A stretch of 64,000 nt of DNA from the NCBI GenBank assembly GCA_015056585.1, contig SVFZ01000053.1, positions 1-64,000 of the forward strand, written 5' to 3'. A program made the translations under genes and the position numbers. Shown one piece after another: positions 51,038 to 59,434 of this stretch (its first letter is position 1; each line of letters opens with the position of its first letter). Under the pieces are notes generated by a model. It saw nothing but the letters and a program-made list of their open reading frames with translations. It ran no database searches and was not told the origin of the DNA. This stretch comes from Butyrivibrio sp. (GTDB lineage: Bacteria > Bacillota > Clostridia > Lachnospirales > Lachnospiraceae).

Positions 51038-52216
51038 ATGGTAATACAACATAACTTGTTTGCTATGAATGCAAATCGAATGCACAACATAATTGCCAAG
51101 GACAAAGCCCGCATTTCTGAAAAATTATCTTCCGGATATAAGGTAAACCGTGCGGCTGATGATACTGCAGGTCTTGCAATATCCGAAAAAATGAGAAAAC
51201 AGATCCGTGGTCTTAATCAGGCGTCTTTAAACGCACAGGATGGTATTTCATGTGTGCAGTCAGCTGAAGGTGCACTTAATGAAGTACATGAGATGTTGCA
51301 GCGGATGAATGAGTTATGTGTAAAAGCAGCCAATGATACAAATGATGTTACAGATCGCGAGTATATCCAAAGCGAAATAGATGCACTCGTAGAAGAAATA
51401 GATCGGGTTGGAGCGACCACGACTTTTAACGAAATAAAGCTTTTAAACGGAGAAAGGCAAGACCATATTACAGCGCTAACTCCGACACTCGATTACGCAG
51501 GCATTCAGAATCAGTTGCTTGTACAGGCAACTGAGGATAGTTTGGCATATTTCTCGGTTAAACCTCTGAACGAGGGGGATATATTGACCAAAACTGAAGG
51601 TTCTGAAACTGTTTTTTATAAGGTAAACGGTTCAGATGTAGATGCTGATGGAACAGCAGAGCATCCATATTCAATTGAGAAAAAAGAAGTCTATAAACAT
51701 ATATGTGAAAGAATCCTCGATGCCAATGTCATTCAGACGGGGCATGTAAGCGTCTCATATGCTATAGGCGGACCGGATGAGGGAAAGTTCAATATAGAGT
51801 TTAAAGCTCCGCTGAGTATCAAGCTACAGATTGGATCAGAAGTCGAGGATGAAAACCAGATGACTATCATTATCAATCCGATAAATAGTTCATCATTGGG
51901 AGTCCATAACGTTAATGTCACCGGCGCGACAAATGATGGAGCATTAACAGGAATGGATTTGGTCAAAAGAGCTATAGAAAAAAACTCAAGAGAAAGATCA
52001 AACCTTGGAGCATATCAGAACAGGTTAGAGCACACAATTAAAAATCTGGATAATGTTGCTGAAAATACTCAGGCTGCAGAATCCAAGCTCAGAGATACAG
52101 ACATGGCGCAAATGATATCTGAGATGGCTAAAAAAGATATCCTTATGCAGGCCGGACAAATGATTTTATCACAGGCAAACAAAAGTAAAGAGGCAGTGGT
52201 TCAATTGCTTCAGTAA
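51038..52216 (+). CDS. Flagellin 3, divergent, with enlarged outer domain and cysteines
   Basis: A 392-residue flagellin. D0/D1 signatures remain (VIQHNLFAMNANRM, SEKLSSGYKVNRAADDTAGL, then RSNLGAYQNRLEHTIKNLDN). Many otherwise fixed positions differ, and the C-terminal helix is changed (MISEMAKKDILMQAGQMILSQANKSKEAVVQLLQ). About 110 extra residues (about 145-265) form the outer domain. Three cysteines are present (DGISCVQ, NELCVKA, KHICERI), while flagellins 1 and 2 have none. The ATG at 51038 is preferred to TTG 51020. The ribosome site (AGGT) is weak. It could be a minor or alternative filament subunit with SigD but not CsrA control. Confidence 0.92.
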   Translation: MVIQHNLFAMNANRMHNIIAKDKARISEKLSSGYKVNRAADDTAGLAISEKMRKQIRGLNQASLNAQDGISCVQSAEGALNEVHEMLQRMNELCVKAANDTNDVTDREYIQSEIDALVEEIDRVGATTTFNEIKLLNGERQDHITALTPTLDYAGIQNQLLVQATEDSLAYFSVKPLNEGDILTKTEGSETVFYKVNGSDVDADGTAEHPYSIEKKEVYKHICERILDANVIQTGHVSVSYAIGGPDEGKFNIEFKAPLSIKLQIGSEVEDENQMTIIINPINSSSLGVHNVNVTGATNDGALTGMDLVKRAIEKNSRERSNLGAYQNRLEHTIKNLDNVAENTQAAESKLRDTDMAQMISEMAKKDILMQAGQMILSQANKSKEAVVQLLQ

Positions 52217-52624
52217 TTTAAAAGATAAGATTATATAACCAAAATCAAGTTTATAAAATCTTTATACAAGGTAGAAAAAACAAGCTAAAAACGGCCCTAA
52301 TGCCAGGAAAATTGGGACTTTTAGATTTAATAAAAACTTAAAAAACATCTATAAGGTTCTGTGATAAAATGCCGATATAACAACTGAACACTAAAGTTTA
52401 TAAGTGATGATGTCGATACAGATATCAAGCGGTAGATAAGTAAAAGATATGAATTTTTGTTTTATCTGAATATGGTCTAAATTGAAACAACAATTCAATG
52501 ATTTTATAGTTATTTAATAGATAATTTGGTTTTCTTTTGGTACAATACATCTAGCTAAAGAAAATTTTCGTGGAATACTGATATCTAAGAACGGTGAATG
52601 AAAGTATTTTGGAGGTTGTAACTA
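52217..52624 (+). other. Intergenic region, 408 bases, with weak hairpin
   Basis: After the flagellin 3 stop a weak hairpin (CCCTAAT/ATTGGG near 52295-52317, then ACTTTTAG) may terminate transcription. A SigD-like promoter follows at 52352, then an AT-rich leader of about 240 bases without recognisable gene. A TACAAT at 52541-52546 could be an additional -10. Confidence 0.5.
52352..52378 (+). promoter_or_regulatory. SigD-type promoter upstream of a surface-protein pair
   Basis: TAAG (52352-52355), 16 bases, CCGATAT (52372-52378), one mismatch to consensus. It places the next two genes in the putative motility regulon with an unusually long leader. Confidence 0.72.
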
Positions 52625-53176
52625 ATGAGTTCAGAACAAAAGGCAGACTCTCCTAAAAGCGTCAAGGCCGTGATAGTTGCTGGAATCGCAGTAATCATCA
52701 TCCTTCTGATTGTTGTGATTGTCTTGTTGCTTACAAGGGGAGGCAAAGAAGGAAAGGAGGAACCAAAGGAAGAAGCCAGACGAAATGTTCTAGTGACTGA
52801 AGAAAATGTCGAAGAGGTGGCTGATGATTTTTTTAATGAAGAATATACACCTCCGGGATACTTCAGTGCGACAATGAGCAATGTTTGGCACTTTTCTACC
52901 GGAGATGCAGTATCGGAAGATGCATATGTTGCAGATGACAGTTCGAATTCAAATGATATTTATTTTGACATTTTTTTAGCAGAAGATGAGGATGAGAACA
53001 ATCCGATATATCAGTCTCCTGTCATCCCGTTAGGAGGTGAGCTGAAAAACATCAAATTAGATAAAGAACTTAAAGCTGGTACCTATGATTGTATTATGAT
53101 TTATCATCTTGTGGATGAAGAGCAGAAGACACTGGATACCATAAGAGTTGGACTCACTATAATAGTTGGGCCATAA
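52625..53176 (+). CDS. Single-pass membrane protein with extracellular acidic domain
   Basis: A 183-residue protein of unknown family. A short basic N-terminus is followed by one membrane helix (about residues 15-37, IVAGIAVIIILLIVVIVLLL). Then come a Lys/Glu-rich stalk (GKEGKEEPKEEARR) and an acidic, probably extracellular, beta-rich domain that ends AGTYDCIMIYHLVDEE and VGLTIIVGP. The type of domain (SPVIPLGGELKNI followed by a TxRVGLT strand) recalls accessory proteins encoded with secreted surface proteins in Lachnospiraceae. GGAGG lies nine bases before the ATG. It is followed closely by a secreted protein gene, separated by a hairpin. Partner role to that protein is inferred. Confidence 0.75.
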   Translation: MSSEQKADSPKSVKAVIVAGIAVIIILLIVVIVLLLTRGGKEGKEEPKEEARRNVLVTEENVEEVADDFFNEEYTPPGYFSATMSNVWHFSTGDAVSEDAYVADDSSNSNDIYFDIFLAEDEDENNPIYQSPVIPLGGELKNIKLDKELKAGTYDCIMIYHLVDEEQKTLDTIRVGLTIIVGP

Positions 53177-53188
53177 TTAAAGTAACTG

Positions 53189-53207
53189 CCATGACATGAG
53201 GTCATGG
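53189..53207 (+). other. Intercistronic hairpin between the two surface-protein genes
   Basis: CCATGAC (53189-53195) pairs with GTCATGG (53201-53207) over ATGAG. No T tract follows. It could stabilise or separate the downstream message so the secreted protein is made in excess. Confidence 0.55.
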
Positions 53208-53237
53208 AAAATATACATAATCAAGGAGGATATTTTT

Positions 53238-54290
53238 ATGAGTTTCAAAAAAATCACAGCATTCTTTTTAGCAACAACAATGGTACTTGGAAGCACATTT
53301 ACCGCATTTGCAGCTGATACAGATCCAACTGGAAGCGGAAGTGGTGAGGGTGCCGGTACTAGTGAGGGTACAGTAAATACGACCGTCACAAAGGTAATTG
53401 TTCCAACAGATTCAACAGTATCCAGTGCTTTAGCATTTAGGATTGACCCTCAGCGGCTTATTCAGGAAACAGAGGCAGCTGCATATAGTGGGTACACATT
53501 CCCTGACGCAGAGGATGATACTGGTGTTTATTTCCTTACAGGTGATAAAACATACTCAAATGAAAGTAGTACATTCTACTTCGTAAACAAAGGATCAAAA
53601 GATGTTACATTTACACTAACAGCTAAAGTTGTTGCAAATGCTGCTGCAACAGATATAACACTCGGATCAAAGGCAGATGCAACAGCGGCTTCACCTACAG
53701 CTGCTAAACTATATCTTGGAGCATCCTTTGGCGGAGATGCTGTTCAGCTTGCTACAGATACAGCTGGAAAGAAAGCTGTTCTGGCAGGTGTACCGGGAAA
53801 CTTTAGCTATACATGGGACGAAGAGAACGGTTATCAGTATGTTGCAGTTGGTAATACCTGGAAGGCAGTTCCTGTTAAGTTCGAAGGTGCTGTAACTAAA
53901 TATGCTATTGAAGATACTGCAACGGTTCCAAAGCTTAGCCTTGCATGGGCATGGGCAGCAAAGGGAGAAAGCGATACTGATGATGCTGCTGTCACAGTAA
54001 GTGATTATACTGAAGGCCCATCTGCTACTCCTGCATCAATGAGCGTAAATGCTAAGTCAGCAGCCATTAGTGGACTTGGTGATGGCGTAAGAATTAAATC
54101 TGCTCAAGTTGTAAAAGCTGATAACACAACTATAGCATTGACAGCAACTACTCAGTATACTTTCACAAACAATACATTTGCTATTGTTAGTGGAAAAGAA
54201 GTACTGCTAGATAACACTAAGTATCAGAAATTTGTTCTGACATTTACAGATGATTCTGTTGTTAACATTCCAATTGTTGCTGGAGAGTAA
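53238..54290 (+). CDS. Secreted surface protein with signal peptide
   Basis: A 350-residue exported protein. The signal peptide is clear: KK, a hydrophobic core ITAFFLATTMVLGSTFTAFA, and cleavage expected after AFA near residue 24. A Gly/Ser linker then leads to a beta-rich, Thr/Ala/Asp-rich region. It contains LAFRIDPQRLIQETEAAAYS, a DPQ-type motif that I recall from abundant secreted Lachnospiraceae proteins. No LPXTG, SLH or lipobox is seen, so anchoring may depend on the upstream membrane protein or on self-assembly. AGGAGG eight bases before the ATG is strong. It has one of the most biased codon usages here, suggesting high expression. No catalytic motif. Confidence 0.8.
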   Translation: MSFKKITAFFLATTMVLGSTFTAFAADTDPTGSGSGEGAGTSEGTVNTTVTKVIVPTDSTVSSALAFRIDPQRLIQETEAAAYSGYTFPDAEDDTGVYFLTGDKTYSNESSTFYFVNKGSKDVTFTLTAKVVANAAATDITLGSKADATAASPTAAKLYLGASFGGDAVQLATDTAGKKAVLAGVPGNFSYTWDEENGYQYVAVGNTWKAVPVKFEGAVTKYAIEDTATVPKLSLAWAWAAKGESDTDDAAVTVSDYTEGPSATPASMSVNAKSAAISGLGDGVRIKSAQVVKADNTTIALTATTQYTFTNNTFAIVSGKEVLLDNTKYQKFVLTFTDDSVVNIPIVAGE

Positions 54291-54339
54291 GTGAGATTTG
54301 TTTGGCAAACGGACAAAAGTAAATTGAATTAGTTATTAT

Positions 54340-54394
54340 GCGCACCTGCGATTTGAAAGAAGTTATGTTCTTTTCATTTTGCGGGTGCGTTTTT
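54340..54394 (+). terminator. Intrinsic terminator of the surface-protein unit
   Basis: GCGCACCTGC (54340-54349) pairs with GCGGGTGCG (54381-54389), extended by A/T pairing inward, then TTTTT. It lies immediately before the start of the next operon. Confidence 0.85.
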
Positions 54395-54411
54395 GCATTG
54401 AGAGGATGAAT

Positions 54412-55455
54412 ATGAAAGAAAAGAAACTTACAACTTATGATGTACTACATGTGGGGGATAGCTTCTACTATGTTTGTAATGAATTTAATTTGTTGATCAA
54501 ATTCACTGGAAAGGGAGAGCATAAAATTATCGGGGTTATTCCTGAAGAGTCTTTGGATGCAAAAGCCCTGATTTCGCAGATGATGCTCATCAATGAAAGA
54601 ATAATACTAATACCGCTAAATGCCAAAAACATTTGGATTTATCAAATAAATAATCAAAAATGGCATTGCATTAGAATTGAAAATGAGAGCTGTGAATACA
54701 AGTTTATGAAGGCAATCCAGGAAGCTAATAAATTATATTTTTTCCCTAGTAGATATAAGAAAATGATAGTTCTCGATGTTTTGACAGATGAAGTAAGATA
54801 TATAGAAATTGCAGATAAATCACAAGGAATATGTAATAGTACATTTTTTAGATCGGACATAGTGGTAAAAGACAAGATGGTATATGCGGCGTATTGCGGA
54901 GGTGACTATATCTTCGAATTTAATTTGCTTGATGAGACCTATGAATGGAAAAAAGTGGGAACTGATGTTCAAGGATATTGCGGAATTGCATGGGATAGTG
55001 AGAAATTCTGGTTATTGTCTAAAATGAATGAGAAGAAAGTGTTTACTTGGGATGGAAAAGCTAGTGTTGGCACAGTAGAAATTGCTACAAGTGATAGAGG
55101 GAGAAACCGAGGCATTACAGTAATAAGCGGTGAAATCATTGTTTTAAGGGACAATGAGTCTATTACTATGAATTTAAACGCTAATAAAGATAGTTGCGAC
55201 AGGGCGCCGGCGTATTTCTTTTGTAAAAAAAATGCTAATACGACTTCTTTTTTGCGATATAATAGTGAATATACATGGATTCAAAATGATGCTGAGCATA
55301 GAATCAATTTAACGTTGTCGGATAAGATGATAAACAACTATTTCAGTGGAAAGATGGATATTAAAGAGAGTTATTTCTTTTCTCACAATGAAGTAGTCAC
55401 TGAGAATGAATTATTTAGGATTTCAGATTTCGTTAAGGTATTATCTAGCCAGTAA
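54412..55455 (+). CDS. Beta-propeller-like protein of unknown function
   Basis: A 347-residue cytosolic-looking protein without signal peptide. It consists of repeated beta units of about 45 residues, for example KNIWIYQINNQKWHCIRIE, KMIVLDVLTDEVRYIEI, YIFEFNLLDETYEWKKV and KVFTWDGKASVGTVEI, in the manner of Kelch or WD-like propellers. The pattern of aromatic plus Trp at strand ends fits such a fold. The ATG at 54412, six bases after GAGAGG, is preferred to the longer ORF start at 54379, which lies inside the terminator. It is the first gene of the second glycan operon, sixteen bases before the FrhB-family gene. No enzymatic motif is seen. Confidence 0.65.
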   Translation: MKEKKLTTYDVLHVGDSFYYVCNEFNLLIKFTGKGEHKIIGVIPEESLDAKALISQMMLINERIILIPLNAKNIWIYQINNQKWHCIRIENESCEYKFMKAIQEANKLYFFPSRYKKMIVLDVLTDEVRYIEIADKSQGICNSTFFRSDIVVKDKMVYAAYCGGDYIFEFNLLDETYEWKKVGTDVQGYCGIAWDSEKFWLLSKMNEKKVFTWDGKASVGTVEIATSDRGRNRGITVISGEIIVLRDNESITMNLNANKDSCDRAPAYFFCKKNANTTSFLRYNSEYTWIQNDAEHRINLTLSDKMINNYFSGKMDIKESYFFSHNEVVTENELFRISDFVKVLSSQ

Positions 55456-55471
55456 CTATGACGGAGATGGG

Positions 55472-56752
55472 ATGAATCAAAGCTTTTTGGAACAAACCAA
55501 CATATCAGTGGCTTACGCCGGGTTCTACAAAGATAACAATTTGCTTTTACAATCTTCATCCGGTGGAGTAGCTACAGAACTATCATCAGCTATCCTTAAT
55601 GATGGAGGTATTGTTTATGGCGCCATATATGCTGATGACTACTATTCATGTCATTACATGCGAGTGACAAGGCAGGCTGATTTGGATAGATTAAAGGGGA
55701 GCAAATATGTATATGTAGAAAAGAAAGTTATATATGAGAACGAATTTATATCGGTTTTTGAGGCAGTGCAAAAAGATATTGAGAATAGTAAGAAGGTATT
55801 ATTTATAGGTCTTAGCTGTGATGTTGCAGCTTTGATGAAATGGTTTGAGGGTAAAAATATTAACCCTGAAAGTTTATACACAATTGAGCTTTTATGTGAC
55901 GGTGTGACCTGTGAATGCGTGCATCAGGACTATATAAAGAAGCTTGAAACAGTTCATAATTCAAAGGTTGTATCTTTTACAGTAAGAAATAAGAGAGATG
56001 GTTGGACCCCATTATATATCATGGCAGAGTTTGATAACGGCGAGACTCATGTGGTTCCGTTTTATAATTCTGTTTATGGATATGCTTTTTTACATTACAA
56101 GAAAAAAGCATGCTACGGTTGCCAGTTTAAACAGAAGAACAGGTTTGCAGACCTGACGATTGGGGACTTTTGGGGATGCGAAGAAGGTATGAAGGAGTAT
56201 AATCGAAATGGTGTTTCGATTATATATGTTCAAACAGAAAAAGGTCAGGAAATGTTGGAATCAATCAAAAATGATTCCTTTGTTATTATGGAAACAGATG
56301 CAGAATTTGCACTGCGACACAGTCCAAGATACTTCAATGCACATTCCTTTAATAAAAATTGGGAAGAATTAGATAATGATATTAGTGCAATTGGTTTGCA
56401 CCAGGCGGTGAGAAAACGCATGGTTTGCAACCCGTCTGAAAGGGCTGCTTGGAATCCGAATATGAATATCATATTATGGGGAACCGGCAACTGTTTTCAC
56501 AAACTGGCTCCGGTTGTGATTGAAAATTCTAATGTAATGTTCGCAGTTGACACCGATCCGCAAAAATGGGGAAGTCTGACTGAATATGGAATTCTTTGCA
56601 AATCGCCGGAAGAAATATTAAAACTAGATAATGTATTTGTGATAATAATGATTGAGAATGCTTCAATAGTATGTCAGGTTATTCAAACAATACTTGATAT
56701 GAATGTCAGGTATTTCGACCAGGTTAATAATTGGATTTACAACAACGTATAG
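55472..56752 (+). CDS. FrhB-family (F420 hydrogenase beta-like) protein with C-terminal Rossmann-type domain
   Basis: A 426-residue protein. Residues 1-320 are FrhB/FdhB-like: QSSSGGVATELSSAILNDGG, GSKYVYV, LFIGLSCDVAALMKW, and KKACYGCQFKQKNRFADLTIGDFWG with clustered cysteines. Family members near glycan genes are often paired with pyruvyltransferase-type genes and may be flavin-dependent sugar oxidoreductases. From about residue 335 a separate domain starts IILWGTGNCFHKLAPVV, then FAVDTDPQKWG, of a type repeated in later genes of this operon. The usual CxxCxxC iron-sulfur N-terminus is absent. GGAG five bases before the ATG decides the start. Confidence 0.82.
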   Translation: MNQSFLEQTNISVAYAGFYKDNNLLLQSSSGGVATELSSAILNDGGIVYGAIYADDYYSCHYMRVTRQADLDRLKGSKYVYVEKKVIYENEFISVFEAVQKDIENSKKVLFIGLSCDVAALMKWFEGKNINPESLYTIELLCDGVTCECVHQDYIKKLETVHNSKVVSFTVRNKRDGWTPLYIMAEFDNGETHVVPFYNSVYGYAFLHYKKKACYGCQFKQKNRFADLTIGDFWGCEEGMKEYNRNGVSIIYVQTEKGQEMLESIKNDSFVIMETDAEFALRHSPRYFNAHSFNKNWEELDNDISAIGLHQAVRKRMVCNPSERAAWNPNMNIILWGTGNCFHKLAPVVIENSNVMFAVDTDPQKWGSLTEYGILCKSPEEILKLDNVFVIIMIENASIVCQVIQTILDMNVRYFDQVNNWIYNNV

Positions 56753-56764
56753 ATTGGAGCAAAA

Positions 56765-57880
56765 ATGAAAATTGTTATTACTAATAATTCAATAATGTAT
56801 AACAGAGGCTCTGAGGCAGTTATAATGAGCGTTACCAAGATCTGCAGGTTTTGGTATCCTGATGCAGAAATTGTGGTAGTTAATGGAGAATATGGAGAAG
56901 TATTAAAGGAGGTGCCTGATTCAAGTAGAGTAGTTCCTAAATACGATGCTATAGGTGAACTGACTTTTTTTATTGAAGAGATCAAAAATGCGGATGTGAT
57001 TTTGATTACCGGGGCAGATAACTATGATTATGGGCTGACTAATCAACATATGATTTCTGTTAATGACGTTGTATTTAATTATTCAGATGCGAGAACTATT
57101 CTATATGATTTATCATTAAATGATAAGCATATGAATGAAACGATATTTCATGATATTAATCGATTTTCGCTACTCACCGTAAGAGAATCCATTACAGAGG
57201 GCGTATTAAAGAAATGGTTTGCAAATAGTAAAGTGCTGAGATTTCCGGATCCGGCATTTATTCTCCCAGCAGAGCCCTGCAACTTACCATATGGTTTCAT
57301 GGAGAGTAATACTATAGGGATAAACATCAGCAATCTTATCATGGGGAAAACAGTTGGTGCACCTCAAGAAATAGTGCTCGCAAATTATAAGGAATTGATT
57401 GATTTCATACTTAGAGAAACGAAGTATGATGTTATGATACTGCAGCATGTTCTAAATAATGGATTCGACCTAGATGCAGCAAAATTACTGTATAAGAGTT
57501 ATGCAGATGAAAAACGTGTATATATTCAGCAATCAGAACTTTTATCTGCTACTCAATTGAAATATATTATTTCGAAGTTGAACATGTTGGTAACCGCACG
57601 AACTCATGCTTCAATTGCGGCATATTCTTCCAGCGTTCCTACATTGGTTGTGGGGTATTCTGTAAAGGCTTTGGGTATTGCAAAAGATCTTTTTGGGGAG
57701 AGTGAAAAGTATGTTTGTCAGGTTAGGGAACTTTCAGGGAATAAAGATATTTTAAAAAAGTTTATATATATATGGGAAAATCAGGAGCAGATCCGAGATC
57801 ATCTGAAAAAAGTTATACCCTCATATAAGAAGAGTGCACTTGATTTTGGAAAGGCTTTGATGGGGGAATCATTTAGGTGA
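56765..57880 (+). CDS. Polysaccharide pyruvyltransferase family protein
   Basis: A 371-residue member of the CsaB/WcaK family: ITNNSIMYNRGSEAVIMSVTK at the N-terminus, ADVILITGADNYDYG, VRESITEGVLKKW, and TARTHASIAAYSSSVPTLVV followed by GYSVKALGIAKDLFG. It is related to the 6449 gene of the left operon. The next gene's GTG overlaps its TGA (GTGA), so the two pyruvyltransferase-type genes are coupled. Pyruvate transfer or a GT-like reaction is a family inference. Confidence 0.85.
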   Translation: MKIVITNNSIMYNRGSEAVIMSVTKICRFWYPDAEIVVVNGEYGEVLKEVPDSSRVVPKYDAIGELTFFIEEIKNADVILITGADNYDYGLTNQHMISVNDVVFNYSDARTILYDLSLNDKHMNETIFHDINRFSLLTVRESITEGVLKKWFANSKVLRFPDPAFILPAEPCNLPYGFMESNTIGINISNLIMGKTVGAPQEIVLANYKELIDFILRETKYDVMILQHVLNNGFDLDAAKLLYKSYADEKRVYIQQSELLSATQLKYIISKLNMLVTARTHASIAAYSSSVPTLVVGYSVKALGIAKDLFGESEKYVCQVRELSGNKDILKKFIYIWENQEQIRDHLKKVIPSYKKSALDFGKALMGESFR

Positions 57881-58935
57881 AAAGAAAAATAGGCATTGTA
57901 ACATTCCATTATGTTGATAATTATGGTGCAGTTTTGCAGACATGGGCGCTGAAAAAGTATCTAAATTCAATGCCGGATGTTCATGCAGAAATAATAAACT
58001 ATGTGCCTGAAAATTATCAGATATTCCCTTATGAACGGACACATGAAGGGATTGAAATGATGCAAAAGAAAAGGTTAAAATATGAGACGTTTCTGCAGCA
58101 GGAAGAACTAGTTACAAAGCCAATGCAACATAGCTTGACCGGTAAGGAATATGATTATTATATTGTTGGCTCGGATCAAGTTTGGAATCTTGAATTTAGG
58201 GAAAATGTTAGTAATGAATATCTGTTCCCTAATTTGGATAGGGACGCTAAAAGAATTTCTTACGCTGCAAGCATTGGAAAAAAAATCTCCCCTAGTGAAG
58301 TAGATCTTTTTCGGCAGTATTTAAATAAGTTCTCAGCGATTTCAGTTCGCGAACAATCAAGCGTGCAGGAGTTGGATGCGCTCGGCATCAAAGGAGTAGA
58401 TACTGTGGTTGATCCCACCCTCCTTCTGGATGCAGAAGATTACGAGACGCTGATAAAAGAGCCGGATAACAAGCCGAGTGACTTTTTGTTCTTCTTTACT
58501 TATCCAATGGGAGATGAGGTAAGAAAATATATACCGTTTGTTAACAATCTTGCAAGGGAAAATGGTCTTTCAATTATCCATTCCTTGGTTGGATCCCCGA
58601 GCACCCTGTTTTCCAATAATGTCGGATGTATGATGTATGAAGGTATCGGAGAGTTCCTTTGGTATATTAGAAATGCCAGAGCTATTGTCACTATGTCTTA
58701 TCACGGAGTGATTTTGGGACGACTTTTTGGAAAACCAACTTATGTAATTCATAGAGAACACGGCTGGGGAAGACTTGAGCAATTGGATAGAATAATAGAT
58801 TTAAACGATTCAATCATAAAAAACGACTGGCCGATGAAAAAGTGGAGCATAAGTGATTCCAGTAAGGATCTTGGAAATCTCACGGAGTGGAGGACCAGGA
58901 GCAGGAGCTTTTTGAAAAGCGCGTTGGAAGGGTGA
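57877..58935 (+). CDS. Polysaccharide pyruvyltransferase family protein, second type
   Basis: A 352-residue protein of a distinct branch of the family: KIGIVTFHYVDNYGAVLQTWALKKYL (the FhxNYGAxLQ opening), YIVGSDQVWNLEF, ISYAASIGK, ISVREQSSVQELDALGI, and MSYHGVILGRLFGKPTYVI. This branch regularly pairs with FrhB-family proteins, as here. It starts at GTG overlapping the previous stop. It is only remotely similar to the 56765 gene, so the two are not a recent duplication. Confidence 0.88.
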   Translation: MKRKIGIVTFHYVDNYGAVLQTWALKKYLNSMPDVHAEIINYVPENYQIFPYERTHEGIEMMQKKRLKYETFLQQEELVTKPMQHSLTGKEYDYYIVGSDQVWNLEFRENVSNEYLFPNLDRDAKRISYAASIGKKISPSEVDLFRQYLNKFSAISVREQSSVQELDALGIKGVDTVVDPTLLLDAEDYETLIKEPDNKPSDFLFFFTYPMGDEVRKYIPFVNNLARENGLSIIHSLVGSPSTLFSNNVGCMMYEGIGEFLWYIRNARAIVTMSYHGVILGRLFGKPTYVIHREHGWGRLEQLDRIIDLNDSIIKNDWPMKKWSISDSSKDLGNLTEWRTRSRSFLKSALEG

Positions 58936-58938
58936 TTT

Positions 58939-59409
58939 TTGAGCGTGGAAAGCCTAGAGAAAGGTATGTTCCCGAAAGTATGTAGGGATACAGACTATGT
59001 CAATCAAAAAAGTATAAGGTGTGAATTGTATTATCCAATATTGAAGAAATGCTTGGAAAATGTCCAGATGGGCAAAAGTACAGCGGATTTTTTCATAAGT
59101 ATGGGAGTTTCACGAGTGGGTCTTTATGCTGTGAATGAGTTTATGGATTATATCCTTAGGGATGGAAACATTAGTAAACTCAAGAATCTTTTAATCTATG
59201 ACTTACACTATGAAAAGTATCATGGGCTCTATTATGGGAGGAGCGTTTTACCAGCAAATCAGGTGATACATGACTATAAAGAATCTAATATTGAAAAAGT
59301 AGTTATATGCAATCTTGTTTTCGCTGATGATATATACAGATATCTTAATGGTAAGGGGATACGTGCTGAAGATATTATGACCATTGATACACTTATTTAT
59401 GGGATGTGA
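58939..59409 (+). CDS. Small Rossmann-like protein of unknown function
   Basis: A 156-residue protein starting at TTG three bases after the preceding stop. After a polar N-terminus (residues 1-50) it shows SRVGLYAVNEFMDYILRD, then LLIYDLHYEKYHGLYYG and EKVVICNLVFADDIYRYL, an alternating beta-alpha pattern like the small domain attached to other proteins of this operon, but with the glycine loop partly lost (GLYAVNEF). Perhaps it acts as a stand-alone nucleotide- or cofactor-binding partner. No catalytic motif. The assignment is from pattern only. Confidence 0.6.
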   Translation: MSVESLEKGMFPKVCRDTDYVNQKSIRCELYYPILKKCLENVQMGKSTADFFISMGVSRVGLYAVNEFMDYILRDGNISKLKNLLIYDLHYEKYHGLYYGRSVLPANQVIHDYKESNIEKVVICNLVFADDIYRYLNGKGIRAEDIMTIDTLIYGM

Positions 59410-59434
59410 TTGAACTGTTACAGGGGGATTACTC

